DNA of 27,015 bases, taken from contig WELB01000044.1 in NCBI GenBank assembly GCA_009602725.1, forward strand, positions 454,682 through 481,696. Direction: 5' to 3'. The DNA is from Spirogloea muscicola. Its lineage: Eukaryota; Streptophyta; Zygnematophyceae; Spirogloeales; Spirogloeaceae. The translations under genes and the position numbers were made by a program. Positions within the stretch are counted from its first letter, which is position 1, and every line of letters begins with the position of its first letter. Shown here piece after piece: positions 1 to 11,887 of the stretch. Under the pieces are notes generated by a model. The model was not told the DNA's origin and ran no database searches. It saw only the letters and a program-made list of their open reading frames with translations.

Positions 1-580
1 CCCCCCCCCGCCCGAGCCGGCTCCTCCACTGCCGCTCCCGTCGCTGCTGCCGCCTCCGCCACAGCCTTGGACACCACCTTCGCCTCCACCACCACCGTCT
101 CCGTCACAGCCGGCCGCTCTCCTGGAGTGCCGCTGTGCCAAGCGGCTGTGCAATGGCCGCCGTGGTCTGCCCGTGCACACGCACCGCCGCCGCCAACTCC
201 TCCTCCGCCCCTGCTGCCGCCTCCACTCCCGCCACCACCTTCGCCACTTCCCCTACCATCGCCCCCATTGCCATCGTCGTCACCGCTGCTGTCCCGGTTC
301 ACGTCGCCACCTCCACCAACCCCACTTTCTCCGCCATTGTCGCCTTCCCTTCCGCCGCCCTCCTCGCCGCCGCCTTCGCCTCCATCTTCTCCCTCCTCCT
401 CGCCCCCTTCGCCACCACCATCAGCGCCGCGCCTCCCCCACTGCCGACCATGCCATCGCCCCCATCGCCTCGTTCGCTTCCGCCGCCGCCGAAGCCGCCA
501 CGCCCCAAGCCGTCGCCACCGCTCCACCTTCGCCGGGACCGCCAGCTCCACCGCCTTCGTCTCCACCCCGCTCGCTAGAG
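1..580. repeat. C-rich, proline-codon-like low-complexity tract
   Basis: The plus strand is almost entirely CCN/CNC triplets with very few G runs, so several frames stay open and encode Pro-, Ser- or His/Arg-rich peptides, while the minus strand gives Gly/Ala-rich ones. No frame has a start, a domain or a splice pattern that stands out. Its position just upstream of a zinc-finger-like remnant and a reverse transcriptase fits the 5' part of a decayed LINE open reading frame, but a piece of a hydroxyproline-rich cell-wall gene cannot be excluded. Confidence 0.6.
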
Positions 581-589
581 CCGCTGCCG

Positions 590-1870
590 TGCAAACACTG
601 CCAGCGGCCCTGCAAAGGCCAGCGCCGCCTGGCCCACTGCGAGCTTGCCCGCGCCCGGTGCGACAACCGTGCGGAGCAGTCGCGGGACGCAGCTGCTGCT
701 GGTGGCAGCCGGGGCGGACCAGGCTGGCCATTCCCTCCCGCGCCATCCCCGCCCAGGCCTTGTTACTGGCAGTGGCTTGCCGGCTTTGACCTGGCCGTGC
801 GGTCCACAGACAGGCGGCCCTCCCGCTCCTCCGCCACGTTCCCCGCCGGGTGCGCTCGCACCTTCATCGAGCCCTCCGCTCCGTGCTGCAGCGGATTGTG
901 GCGGACCATCGCGACGAGGCGTCGTGGAAGCTGTTCCTCTTTTTCCCTGGGCTGCTGCTCGGGCGCGCCACTCACGAGGGCCGCAGTCAGGGCCAACAGC
1001 CCCTCTTGAAGCGTGTCTGTCTGTTAGAGAGCGGGAGGTGGGAGGAGCTCCTGGTAAGGCACGAAGGCCGCATCGGCAGCCAATCGCAGTGCCTTACCAG
1101 AAGCTCCTCCCACCTCCCGCTCTCGGTTGGAAAGACACGCTCCAGGAGGGGCTGTTGACCCTGACTGCGGCCCTCTCAGTTGCTGCTCACGGGAAAAGGA
1201 GAAATAGCTTCCACAACGCCTCGGCAAGCTGGTCCGCCATAATCCGCTGCATCACCTGCTCACCGAGCACCTGCAGGAGCTCTTCCTGGAAGGGGACATG
1301 GTTGACTTCGAGGCGCTGCAGCAGGTGTGCCAGCACCTTGCGCGGGACAATGTCCCGGCCACCATCCGCGACGTCCTCTGCACCAGCACCTTGCTCGCCC
1401 TTAGCAAGGCGAACGGTTGGGATCCGGCCAATCGCCATCAGCAGGTGCTCTGCCACCTGGTGGGGCGCATCCTGTGGCAGCAGCACGCTGGGCAGGCCCA
1501 GACCCACCTAGCACCTCACCAGTTCGGAGCAGGCCTGCGGAGCGGCAGCGAGGCGGTCGTGCGCGTAGTATGGGCCACCTTGGACCGGCACCCAGGGTGG
1601 ACGGTCCTCGCAGTGGATGTTCGAATCGCGTTCAACAGCCTGGATCGGGACGTCATCGCCGAGGAGCTTTGTGAGGCCTTCCCAAGCCTCCTGCCCTTCT
1701 TCCGGCTTGGATGCGGTCAGCCGAGCGACTTGCTGTGGAGGCCAGGGAACGGTGTGGTATGAGATCCTCCAGTCCGCCATGGGCACACGGCAAGGGGATC
1801 CACTGACGGGCTATTCTACACCCTGGCTCACAACCGCGCGCTGTTGTGGGGTTTCAGCACTTTTCGCCCC
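590..1870 (+). pseudogene. Degenerate non-LTR (LINE) retrotransposon: finger remnant, linker and frameshifted reverse transcriptase
   Basis: At 590-661 one frame gives a cysteine/histidine cluster (C-x2-C-x11-H-x7-C), like the CCHC-type finger near the N terminus of many plant and algal LINE proteins. At 850-1060 follows the linker typical of these elements, a tryptophan-containing helix (ASWKLFLFFP) then RW-x-E-x-L. The reverse transcriptase starts near 1257: RPIAIS at about 1425 is in another frame from the flanking LLALSKANG and CHLVGRILW, HQFGAGLRSGSE lies near 1520, the first catalytic-aspartate motif (LAVDVRIAFNSLD) at about 1606-1643, and QGDPL at 1791-1805 in yet another frame. The second catalytic YxDD motif, the endonuclease and the 3' end are not seen. 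At least two frameshifts plus an internal inverted duplication make it a dead copy. The RT assignment is firm; the clade is not resolved. Confidence 0.8.
887..1251. repeat. Imperfect inverted repeat (arms about 175 bp, 26-bp spacer) inside the LINE
   Basis: The segment 887-1062 recurs as its reverse complement at 1089-1251. Both arms carry the linker peptide: plus strand VLQRIVADHRDEASWKLFLF, minus strand VMQRIMADQLAEALWKLFLL. Substitutions and small indels separate the arms, so the duplication is not recent or the arms came from two diverged element copies. The right arm interrupts the normal path from linker to reverse transcriptase. Confidence 0.85.
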
Positions 1871-4310
1871 TTCAGACCTTGTCTGTTCTTTTCGGGCTGG
1901 CTTTACACAGCGCTCGCCCCCTTTTGATAAGCTTGCTCTCAACCCGACTACTGGAGCTGACAGTCGTCTCCCGATGCGATGCGCTGTCCTCGTCGGCATC
2001 GCGCGCGGAGGTAAGAGAGGGTCCCCACATCAGCACGAACGTCGTGACTACCGACTCCGTCTACTCCGCCAACTCGGCAGCAGAGGCAGGGCACACGGTT
2101 GGCAAGGTTGCAGGCGGTAGAGAGCGTAAATATGTGAGACCATCCTGCCGGCGATAATTTGGTGGAGCTGGCGATGGACGTGCTCGGGGGGCGGTTTGCA
2201 GTCGGTGGCTGGATATCCTGTAGTGCTTTGCACGGCCGGCCATCAGTTGTGGTCAGGGACAGCAAGGTGAGCTGCCCGGCTTCAATGTCGCCGGTCGCTT
2301 GCTCAGTTGTTTCGTTTGCGGCTCTCTGTCTTATTGCAGCATTCCCAGGCTCATGCAGTGCACTTGCTGGCAGGCCGCACTTTGGCTGCTGCTTCTGGGT
2401 TGTGATGGGGTGGTTCTTTTCCAGCTGCAAGTCACTCCGAATACGGCTGCTGACTAGGGGTTGGGCCCCCACTTTCTGTAGGCACTTACATAGCGGTGTG
2501 TCATAAATTCCTTTTGGGGCCTTTGAACCCTGTCCAATTTTGTTAGGCTGGCCTTTTGCAGCCCTCAGCCTCTTTAGAAGAGCCACTTCCTTTCTTTCAA
2601 GCGCCCCGTGAACGTGAACGGCCATTGACCACAATCTCGGACTTGCAGGCTGGTCCGCATATTGGCGCTCCAGGTCTCAGTGAATGGCACCCTGGGTCAT
2701 CTTTGCTGCGGCCGTTGCAGGGCGACTCTTCGTCTCTGACTTCTGCGGCTGCTGACAAGGGCGGAAGGCCTGTCCAGAACGGACGCAGTGGACATGATAG
2801 GTCTGCCCAGAAGGGCAGTGTGTTGGTGTTGCTGACGGTCTTGCTTGAGAGACAGAGAGAAGGGGCGCGTTGCGCATGGAATGAAAAGGAGGCCAAAACA
2901 AGCCAATACACTGGTCAGGCAAACGATAGTGCATGAATTGGGGCTACACAAAGCGAAGCCCTACGCTAAGTGCGGCTGTGGTATTAGTGCAAAAGCTGGG
3001 TGACTGGGGCCGCGCGCCTGCGTTGCGCATGACAGGAGGCCAAAGCAAAGTCACAAGTCATGCTGAACGCAGAGGGCATGCAAATAAGGCGGCTACACAA
3101 GGCGAAGGCCTAGACCAAGGGGGCTAAAGAAGTAGGGCAAAGTGACGGGCGAGAGGGGGCTTCAGAACTGACGAGCGAGCGCATACAAGTAGGACAGACT
3201 AAGTCTCGGGGCCGGAAACTCCATCTGCTGGTGCTGCTCGCTCCCCTCTTAGTCTCGTCTGTCTGAATTCTTCAATCGGCAACCGTTGTTGACCACAACC
3301 TTGTCCTATTGGCCTGTGCAGGCGGGGTCACACGGTCGCCGAAGAATGCTGATATATATATATATATATACATGCATATATATGTATATATATATATATA
3401 TATGTGTGTATCAATCTGCAGTATGGGACTCCCGCAGACTATTCCGTTTGGCTGGCATTCCACAGCCATCGCCTCCAATAAAGTGAGCTTTGTGCGCTAG
3501 CAGTATACATTACTGGCCTTTGGAGCCAGTAGCTCGACCTCCTCCAGCGGCTTACGCCATGAGCAATGGCCCTGTAAAAGATGCAGGCGTACGCAATGTT
3601 GTGGACGTGATGATCTATGCATTTCCTTCTGAATGGCCTCCAATGCAGTCATTATATATTGGGTCAATATGAGTTGCAAGTTGGCAACGTGAGAGTGCTT
3701 GCTGCAGACGTTTCCTCTGCCGCCTTTGGTCCTCTGAATGCTGTTTGGCTGTCGTCCTGTCTTGCCCGATGTAGCAGGGTGGGCAGCCACAGTCCCTGCT
3801 CGCTGGCAACGTTGTACTATGCGCCGCAAGCGAGTTTAGGCGTTCGATTTGCATCTGCCTGCTGCATCCGTGCCTTGGCTGCCGCCTTCGGGTATCGGTG
3901 GGGCGACTTCTCCCTTGCTGCTACTTACTCCGACTTGCAGCAATCTGTCAACTTAGCCACTTGGTTTTGCTGAGTCGTTCGTACCATGATGTTGGGACGT
4001 CAACTATTGATCTTTCCCACCTTCATTCTTTTTGGGCTGCCCTCTCACAGCCATCGCCTTACTTTGGAGCTATTTCTTTCCAAAGATTTTCCCGCTCTGG
4101 AAGAGGCTCTCGTCGTTCTCCTGAGACATCGTTCATTCTTTTGCGTTAACCTGGGTCAGCCACCATTCTCTTGCGAGTGCGCCTCTTCGCAGTCTCCTGC
4201 CTCCGCCAAGTCGCCATGGTACCTAGAGCGAGGTGCTGCAATTCAGCTTCAAGCTCTCGGTGGGCTAGTGCTGCATACTGCGTCAGCCACGTCGTGAAGC
4301 TGCAAGTTCA
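1862..4310. other. Intergenic repeat graveyard without a supportable gene
   Basis: No open frame here has convincing splice-compatible coding structure. It holds decayed copies of the GGGCTGGC-core module (1862-1930, 2517-2595, 3440-3480, 4010-4060), two short remnants of the LLTRGY-type coding 3' end (about 2405-2460 and 3855-3963), a segment at 2258-2300 that recurs inverted at 17283-17330, a segment at 2888-2936 that recurs near 22165-22235, and an AT microsatellite. The promoter of the DUF971 gene must lie in the last few hundred bases, but no element is recognisable. Confidence 0.55.
3351..3410. repeat. AT/TATATA microsatellite
   Basis: About 60 bp of nearly pure TA dinucleotides broken by CATGCATA and GTATA, and therefore partly self-complementary. 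It is a striking AT island in an otherwise GC-rich window. Confidence 0.95.
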
Positions 4311-4372
4311 CCCAAGAGGGTGCTAGCGCAGGTCCTGCCAGCGCCCAGCGGAAAGCTGCTGCGGGCAGCTGG

Positions 4373-5321
4373 ATGCCTATGGCGACGAGACTGCTATGGC
4401 CGCTGTTTGCCACACGGCGCCTGGCCAGCAGCAGCTCGGCCTGGCCAGCGCCGCCGCCGCAAGTGACGGCTGTGAGCGTAAGGCACGGGGGCAAGGTGAG
4501 CGCCCGCTCGCTATGGCTAATGTGGCAGCCGCCGCCTTTGCCGCTTCATTCTCACCGCCACCACTCCACCCAGCAGGGTAGGCCTCCTGTTTCCTGCGGC
4601 ACGTGGCTTAGCGCCGCTCCGCCGCAAACTCAGATGGGCGCAGGCACTGGAGGTTGAGTACTCCGGCGGCACCACCTACACGTTCTGTGCGGAGCTCCTC
4701 CGTGTGGAGAGCCCCGCAGCAAACAGTGGCGGCTTGAGGACTGCGGCTGCAGCACCCGGCATCCGGCGGGTGTGGCGGCTGCACTCAATTCTTATTGCTG
4801 TTTGTCACGCGGGCAGCCGTGTTGCCACATCTCCGACCTGCTGCTACTGGCCGTTACGCAGGTTGTGGCGGGTCGGCGGCATGTAAGCATACTCAACGTG
4901 GAGCCGGTGGGCAACTACGCCATACGGTGAGCATGCCACAGCTGCCACAGGTCAGCGCCATGGAGCATGTTCTTTGCACCAATTTCTCTGAACCCCACAT
5001 GTGCAAACCGCCTCACACTAATCCCAAGGGCCGCCCACCCAGGTTGCTTGCAGTGGCTCATTGATGCATGCCATCTCCTGCCAAGGGACTGTCCTTTGAG
5101 GCAAAGGCAATGCGCATTGACTTGCGGGTGGTGGGACATGTCTCTGCATGACCAGGATCCTCTTTGATGACCTGCACAGCACCGGCATCTACAGCTGGGG
5201 CTTTCTGCATGAGCTCGGGCGCAGCAAATTTGCACGGATGCGGTCTTACATCCACGCCCTCCAAGAGCAGCGTCTCAGCCGCAGTCCTGCTAGACAACGA
5301 CGTGGACATAGACCACAATGA
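4373..5321 (+). CDS. DUF971 / gamma-butyrobetaine hydroxylase-like N-terminal (GBBH-like_N) domain protein, probably mitochondrial
   Basis: Four exons join without a frame break: 4373-4495, 4644-4769, 4862-4926 and 5156-5321, giving 159 residues. Residues 1-30 are rich in Arg, Ser, Ala and Leu with almost no acidic residues, a typical mitochondrial presequence (a plastid address is possible). The rest is one DUF971 domain: ALEVEYSGGTTYTFCAELLR at 42-61, SPAAN just after, then AGRRHVSILNVEPVGNYAIR, FDDLHSTGIYSW and FLHELGRSKF. These match the family's conserved blocks (L-R-SP, EPVGNYA-R, FDD-H-TGIY-W, LG). In gamma-butyrobetaine and trimethyllysine hydroxylases this fold precedes the dioxygenase domain; here it stands alone, as in plant and bacterial members whose biochemical role is not settled. 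The family's cysteine/histidine zinc motif is not obvious. A TGTAA lies 370 bp past the stop. The end of exon 2 is the least certain junction. Confidence 0.88.
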
Positions 5322-5691
5322 CGGACATGGAGCTACATGTGCGGAGCCTCAGAGCTTGCCTGGTCCCCTTGAGAAACACAAAACCAGGGCCCAACATACA
5401 GCATACATAAGCCTCGTCGAACATGCACACTGGCACTAGGACCTCAGCCTGTGCAAGCACAGGGCTGCATGTCCACACGGCAGGCTTGCACAGGCCATCT
5501 CAGGAGTTGCTGAGTGTTTGAGAGTAGCTGGTTGCTTTAGCAGCAAACACAGAAGAAGCCTCGGCTTGTACAAAGAGTATGCGACTGTCAAGCCTGTATG
5601 CCAAGGCCTGCAGCTTACGACACTTCCGCATACTGAAAATGGCTGCAGCAGCTCACTTGTGCATTGAGCGCACACACATGACAGCGCCAGA

Positions 5692-5696
5692 TGTAA
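5692..5696 (+). promoter_or_regulatory. Putative TGTAA poly(A) signal of the DUF971 gene
   Basis: TGTAA is the usual green-algal polyadenylation signal. This copy lies 371 bp after the stop of the plus-strand gene, within about 100 bp of the oppositely oriented TTACA that would serve the convergent minus-strand gene, so the two transcripts would end close together. Confidence 0.45.
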
Positions 5697-5784
5697 CATT
5701 CAATGACAGCTTTGCTGTCCTACTGTTCTACGGTTTACCAGGATGGCCAGGCCCTTGCTTCGCCTGGCGCCCATTGCCACGAGC

Positions 5785-5789
5785 TTACA
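5785..5789 (-). promoter_or_regulatory. Putative TGTAA poly(A) signal of the CAXIP4-like gene
   Basis: Read on the minus strand this is TGTAA, 94 bp downstream of the minus-strand stop at 5883-5885, a normal distance for a green-algal 3' UTR. Confidence 0.5.
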
Positions 5790-5882
5790 TTCTTGTACCT
5801 AATGCTACTTGATTGCGCTTAGTAACCAGCGCCCTCGAAAAGCCCTCACTCCTAGATCCGCGACTCAAAGTCGCCGTTGCTG

Positions 5883-7210
<1,328 letters not shown>

Positions 7211-7269
7211 CTTGGCCGGCGCGTCGGCCAAGGCGGCCGCGGCGGCACCGGCGCCGGCGCCGGCGGAGC

Positions 7270-9126
7270 CGACGACGACGACGGCGACGCTAGTGCCGGC
7301 GGCGGCTTCTGGGAGGGCCAGGAGGGCCGCGAGAAGCTGAGCGAGATCGAGGAGCTCAAGGAGCTCATGGCAGAGGCTGACGCACTGCGGCAGCGCGACG
7401 AGGCAGGCGCCGGCGATGCCGCCGCGGCGTCCGGCGCACACGCCGAGTCTGAGGAGGAGAAGGCGGCCCGCTTCCGAGAGCAGCTGGCGCAGGTGAGCCC
7501 CGCAAGCCTGTGCTGTGCAGGCCGCCCTAATCCTAGCTCCCTGAAACCTAACCCTAGACCCTAAACCCTAAACTCCTCAAACCCTAAACCCCAACCCCTA
7601 CCGTAAACCCTAAACCCTTAACCCGTGCTGCGGTGATCTGGGGCGCCCACGTTGGTCACCCGCCCTGATTGCGGCGGAGTGCGCAGAAAGCCAAGGAGCA
7701 AGCGGAGCGGCGCAGGGAGGCGGAGACGCTCTTCCGCTTCGGGCAGAAGGCGTACGAGCGCGGCATGTACGACAAGTCCGTGGACATCCTCGAGGCCGCG
7801 CTCGGCAACGTCCCGCACGGGTCCTCGCTCGGCGGCGACGTGAGTTGTCGGCCGAGCCCTCCAGCCTCCCCCTCTCTCCTCTCCTAGCAGGCCCCTCCAC
7901 AAGCACTTGGCAAGGTCCATGCCAACCCACCGCGCCGCCCATATTTTCGAGTGCCCTGTGCGTGGCCATCTTGCCGCCGTCGGCGAGCTGCTTCAGGCGA
8001 GCCTGCGGCGCTGCTGGAGCCTGGCGCGCGCCCATGCAGGGATAAGTACCAGGCCCACGTGTGGTTGCCCGTTTTAATGTCAAACAGACCTAGGGTCGCG
8101 GCAATCACTATGAATCTCTGAGGGTAGGAGATGCGAGGGGTTCGTGTCTGTTGAAGCTCAACCCCAAAGTTCATGAATAAGAAACGATCTACTGACTGCC
8201 GAGCCGAAGAGGAAGCTGGGGATGCATGTTGCCCACAGGCTCTCGAGCCCGGCGCTTTGTGCCGTCGCAGAGCATGTGACTTACTGCAAGTGCGCGTTCG
8301 GGGCGGGCCTGGTGGCAGATCCAAATCTGGCTCGCAATGGCGTACGAAGCGCACAACCGCCATGCTGATTGCATCGCGCTCTACAAGCGGCTCGAGGCCG
8401 GTCATCCCAACAAGTGAGTCCTTATTGACGAGCTTGCTGATTCCCCCACCCTTCCTACGCCACCCTCCCTCCATGGATGGCCTCCTCTCTTCTTTCTCTT
8501 TCCCTGCCTCCTCCCTCTGCCCTCCTCCCCCTTTTTGCTAACTTCCTTCTCCGTAACAGCCATCCTTTCCTGCAAGCGATGGATACGCTTGTCAGTCTTT
8601 ACAATCTTTACAGTCTTTACAGTCACTGTCTCACCAATTTGATATATCAAGAACAGCGCAAGGACATCGTTAAGATGGGCAGCCCCTGGCACTTTCTCGC
8701 CCTGGCGCTTGCGGGCTGCGCCAGGGCCGTGCGGCGGCAGGCGGCGGACCTGCGGTACATCTTGGAGGCCCCCAAGCTCAAGATTGGACGTGATGAGATG
8801 GTGAAGGTGCCCATCCTCGGCGCTGACAACACTTCCACGTGAGCCCTGCCTGCCGCATGGCCGTCGCCGCTGCTTCAGCCGCTTGCTCAACTGCACTTGG
8901 CGCTTACAAAGGCCTCCTGTGCAGGAATACGCGGTCTTGGAGCCAGATGGTGACAGAGTCGCGACGACGGCGTGCTAAGACTGTACCCAAGCGTGCCGGA
9001 CAGCGCGACTACATGGAGGACTTCATGGTGTGGCGGCCGCCGCGGTGGGAGCGCAGCCCGTACTTCTACGTCGCCATAACCGTCTGGCTCACTGCTGTCG
9101 GTGTCTCCCTCATGTTTCAGGAGTGA
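7270..9126 (+). CDS. Plastid-type TPR protein with C-terminal membrane helix (5' end unresolved)
   Basis: Exons: about 7270-7492 (start uncertain), 7687-7839, 8319-8413, 8725-8838 and 8925-9126; all phases agree (0, 0, 2, 2). The first exon has GGGFWEGQEGREKLSEIEEL and a charged helix. Exons 2-3 hold TPR-like helices (ETLFRFGQKAYERGMYDKSV, then IQIWLAMAYEAHNRHADCIA). Exon 4 has RRQAADLRYILEAPKLKI and exon 5 RDYMEDFMVWRPPRWE followed by a hydrophobic stretch (FYVAITVWLTAVGVSLMF) and an immediate stop. This order (TPR, RRQAADLRYILEAPKLK block, YM-DF-VWRPP block, terminal helix) is that of a plant chloroplast TPR family of poorly known function; I recognise the family, not a gene name. A transit peptide is expected but not visible. 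Introns are 194, 479, 311 and 86 bp; the first contains telomere-like repeats. Confidence 0.8.
7541..7624. repeat. Interstitial telomere-like CCCTAAA tract in an intron
   Basis: Within the first recognised intron of the TPR gene, about 80 bp hold many full or near copies of CCCTAAA (five exact, others such as CCTAACCCTAGA, CCCCAACCCCTA and CCCTTAACCC). This is the C-rich strand of the plant/trebouxiophyte-type telomere repeat TTTAGGG. The flanks are ordinary coding exons, so it is internal and not a chromosome end. Confidence 0.93.
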
Positions 9127-9601
9127 GAAGACTGCTGTTGCAGCCACAGCTTAGCGGGCACCTTGAAGCCGGGTCTCATATTGAGCTAGCCAAAGGCGCT
9201 CAAGAATATGATGAGGGCTTGGCCTTGGGAGCCATGGCTCTAAGTACATACTCTTTGGTGGGTTAGCACCAGGCTCAGACTTTGTACAGATTTCTGCAGC
9301 ACATTTGCTGTCATATTGCTATTTGCACCATGGAAATTATCAGAGCTTCTAAATGTGATCGAAGCTCGCCAACAATGTACACCAAGCGGATGGCTTATAC
9401 TAAAGCCTACAAAAGCCTCTTGCCTTAGCACAAGACAGCAATCTAGAGATAACTACAGCCTTCGCANGCCGTCACCTGCGCCGCGCCTGCCCGGCATCAG
9501 GCGCGACTCGAGGCCGTCTCCTGCGCGCCGGCAGCGACGGCGGCGGCGGCGGCGGCGGCGCCAACTTGGCGGGGGCGGCGACGAAGCAGCGGCGGGGCGA
9601 G
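9127..9601. other. Intergenic region between the TPR gene and DCP1
   Basis: 475 bp containing the TPR gene 3' UTR and the DCP1 5' region. No TGTAA is seen on the plus strand. One undetermined base lies at 9467, just before a GC-rich stretch with a run of CGG (about 9538-9560) that would form the DCP1 5' UTR. No TATA box is recognisable. Confidence 0.5.
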
Positions 9602-11887
9602 ATGCCACCGGGGCAGAAGGTGCAGCCGGCGCTAGACGCGGCGTCGACGCGGGAGCTCAACCTCACGGTGCTCCAGCGCGCAGATGGCGGCATCGAGGAG
9701 ATTCTGACGACCGCCGGGCACGTCACGCTCTACCAGTTCGACCTCGACTCGCAGCAGTGGGTGCGCCGCTAGAACCGCCATCGTCGCGCTTCTGCGTGGC
9801 CCGCTGCACGGCCCATCGTCCGCGGCCTGCTGCGTCGCGCGCGTCGCTCACATCTGAGGTTGAGACTGCCGCTGCTCGCCGCCTGCTGCGCGCAGAGCCG
9901 GAAGGACGTCGAGGGCTCGCTTTTTGTCGTCAAGAGGTGGGACTCTGGCCTATGCCGCTGTGTGTCAGGCGCCGTTCGTCGAGGTCGGACGCGTGCTCGC
10001 TGCGATGCAGCGGCCAGCAATGGCTTGCTGCCACCACAGAGCGGTCATCCTTCTGAGGACTGCTCAATGTGACCACAAGCCTGGTACCTTGGCCCTGCAG
10101 GCGTACCCAGCCGCGGTTCCAGTTCATTGTTATGAATCGCCGCAGCACAGGTCGGCCCTTTCACTGTTATTGGCCTGGTGAAGGCCGTTGTGCAGTGGAC
10201 CTGCTGAGACAATGCTTGGAGCAGGCGAGTGACTGACCTCAGTCAGCGACTGCTGCAGAGAACCTGGTGGAGGACCTGCTAGGGGATTTCGAGTACGAGG
10301 TGCAACTGCCATACCTGCTCTATCGCAAGGGCAATCAGGAGGTCAATGGCATCTGGTTTTACAATCAGAAGGAATGCGAGGATGTCTCCAAGCTTTTCAC
10401 CAGGTACGATTACTGGTTGTCAAATGGCAGCACTGTAGAAGACCTGGCACAGGCACTTTTGTGGGCGACTCTGCTGCAAGTTGTGAGCTCATGCTTCCCT
10501 AGATTTATATCCAGTCAAGAGTAAGCTAATGGATGGCTGCTGCTCTGACAGTTTGTGTCTAGCAGGGAGAGGCACAGCCCAACACATTTCAATGTAGAGC
10601 TTCGTGTAGCACCCATAATGTCTAAGTCTAGAATTTCACTGACATGATCGCAGCAACCACATGGCAGGATACTGAATGCTTTTCTAAGAACCACGCCTAA
10701 GCCACAGTCACTTACAGCCCCCAGGTGAGCGCAGTTCCATGTACATTCTGGGCAAGAAATCCTAGTAGTATCGTGAAATCATGTCATTCCTTGAGTCTAA
10801 GTCGACAAGCACAGAAGCCCGTAGAGTGCTCCAGGATTGTGCAATTGATGCAACTGACGCAGCATGGTTGTGCAGTGCACAGTATCAAGAGCTAGAGGCT
10901 ATTCCCGACTCTGCAACGGTGGATGGCCCTCTTGAGCCACCAGATGCAGAGACAAGCACCAGCATGGAGCAAATGGAGCACTTTTTCATGGTGAGGAGAT
11001 CGAGCTCTTTGTATTCAGCAAGGGTTTCGACAGCCTTTACCTGGCCAGAGATGCTCTTGACCACTGCAACACTAGGCTTGTACTGGCACATGTTGATATA
11101 CATCAGTACTGTGAGGATTTGCAGAATAGCTGATACTCTGCACGTACTGCTTTGCTTGACAGAACAAGTTGCAGGTTGGGCCATCGGAGGCTGCCATGCC
11201 TCCCACCTTCCCAGCTCCATCTCCTGAGGCCTCGCTCCCCCACCCAACCCTCCCTGATTACCCTGCCTCGTCGCTGCAACCAAGCTACGCGTCCCTTCCA
11301 GAGGAGCCTTCCTCTTCAAGCTCAGCGGCCCTCACTACGCCGCTAGAAATGGAGGACATTGGCCCAACCACGCTTCTCAAGCCATCCTTCTTCACGCAGC
11401 GCCTGCCCCAGTCGACGGCCCCACCGAAGACAGTCAGCGTCCCAGTACTCAACCCGCAAACACTTACATTCCATGGTGCCCCATTCCTGCAGCCATTTCC
11501 GCCTCCAACTCCCTCCTCTGCTTTGGCAGACCTCAACCCCTGCTCAGAGGTTGCCGTCACAAGACAAGGGGTGGCTGCCGCGTTATTCCGGCTCCTACAG
11601 GTAGGTCAATTTCACCATGTCACCACTTCTACTAAGTTGCAACAAGTGTGACTGTGTAATCCTTGGTTGCATGCCACATTTGAGTGCTCGTCGTGCTGGT
11701 CTGCAAGTATATTTGACAAGAGTGTCACATACCATGTAATGACATAAAGTGTTTGGAATGCTCTTAGCAAAATGTCTGCTCACAGTGTCAGCACACCAAG
11801 TAAGTCGAGGACTTTGACATGTGGCAGGATGACCGATTCATTGACCTCGTATATCAAGAATTGGTGGCGGCCCATAAGCCTCCTTAG
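9602..11887 (+). CDS. DCP1: mRNA-decapping enzyme subunit DCP1
   Basis: Eight exons join cleanly: 9602-9760, 9896-9936, 10101-10150, 10259-10403, 10668-10724, 10876-10990, 11163-11600 and 11828-11887, giving 354 residues. Residues 1-135 form the EVH1-like DCP1 domain: ELNLTVLQRADGGIEEIL, HVTLYQFDLDSQQWSRKDVE, GSLFVVKRRTQPRFQFIVMN, NLVEDLLGDFEYEVQLPYLL, and QEVNGIWFYNQKECEDVSKL. The middle (about 150-320) is Pro/Ser-rich and probably disordered, with FHGAPFLQPFPPPTP as in plant DCP1. The end (VAAALFRLLQDDRFIDLVYQ) matches the C-terminal trimerisation helix of metazoan and plant DCP1, absent from budding yeast. DCP1 activates the Nudix enzyme DCP2 for 5'-cap removal in cytoplasmic P-bodies. The first ATG in frame is used. 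Exon 6's start is the least certain junction. The protein is close in length to the plant orthologue. Confidence 0.95.

Noticed and set aside
67-1009. Long proline- or arginine-rich plus-strand frames, like a pherophorin or extensin
   Set aside because: Several frames are open at once because of the CCN-rich composition; none has a signal peptide or exon structure, and the context is a LINE.
3351-3410. Origin or centromere element at the AT tract
   Set aside because: A 60-bp TA microsatellite alone does not support either role.
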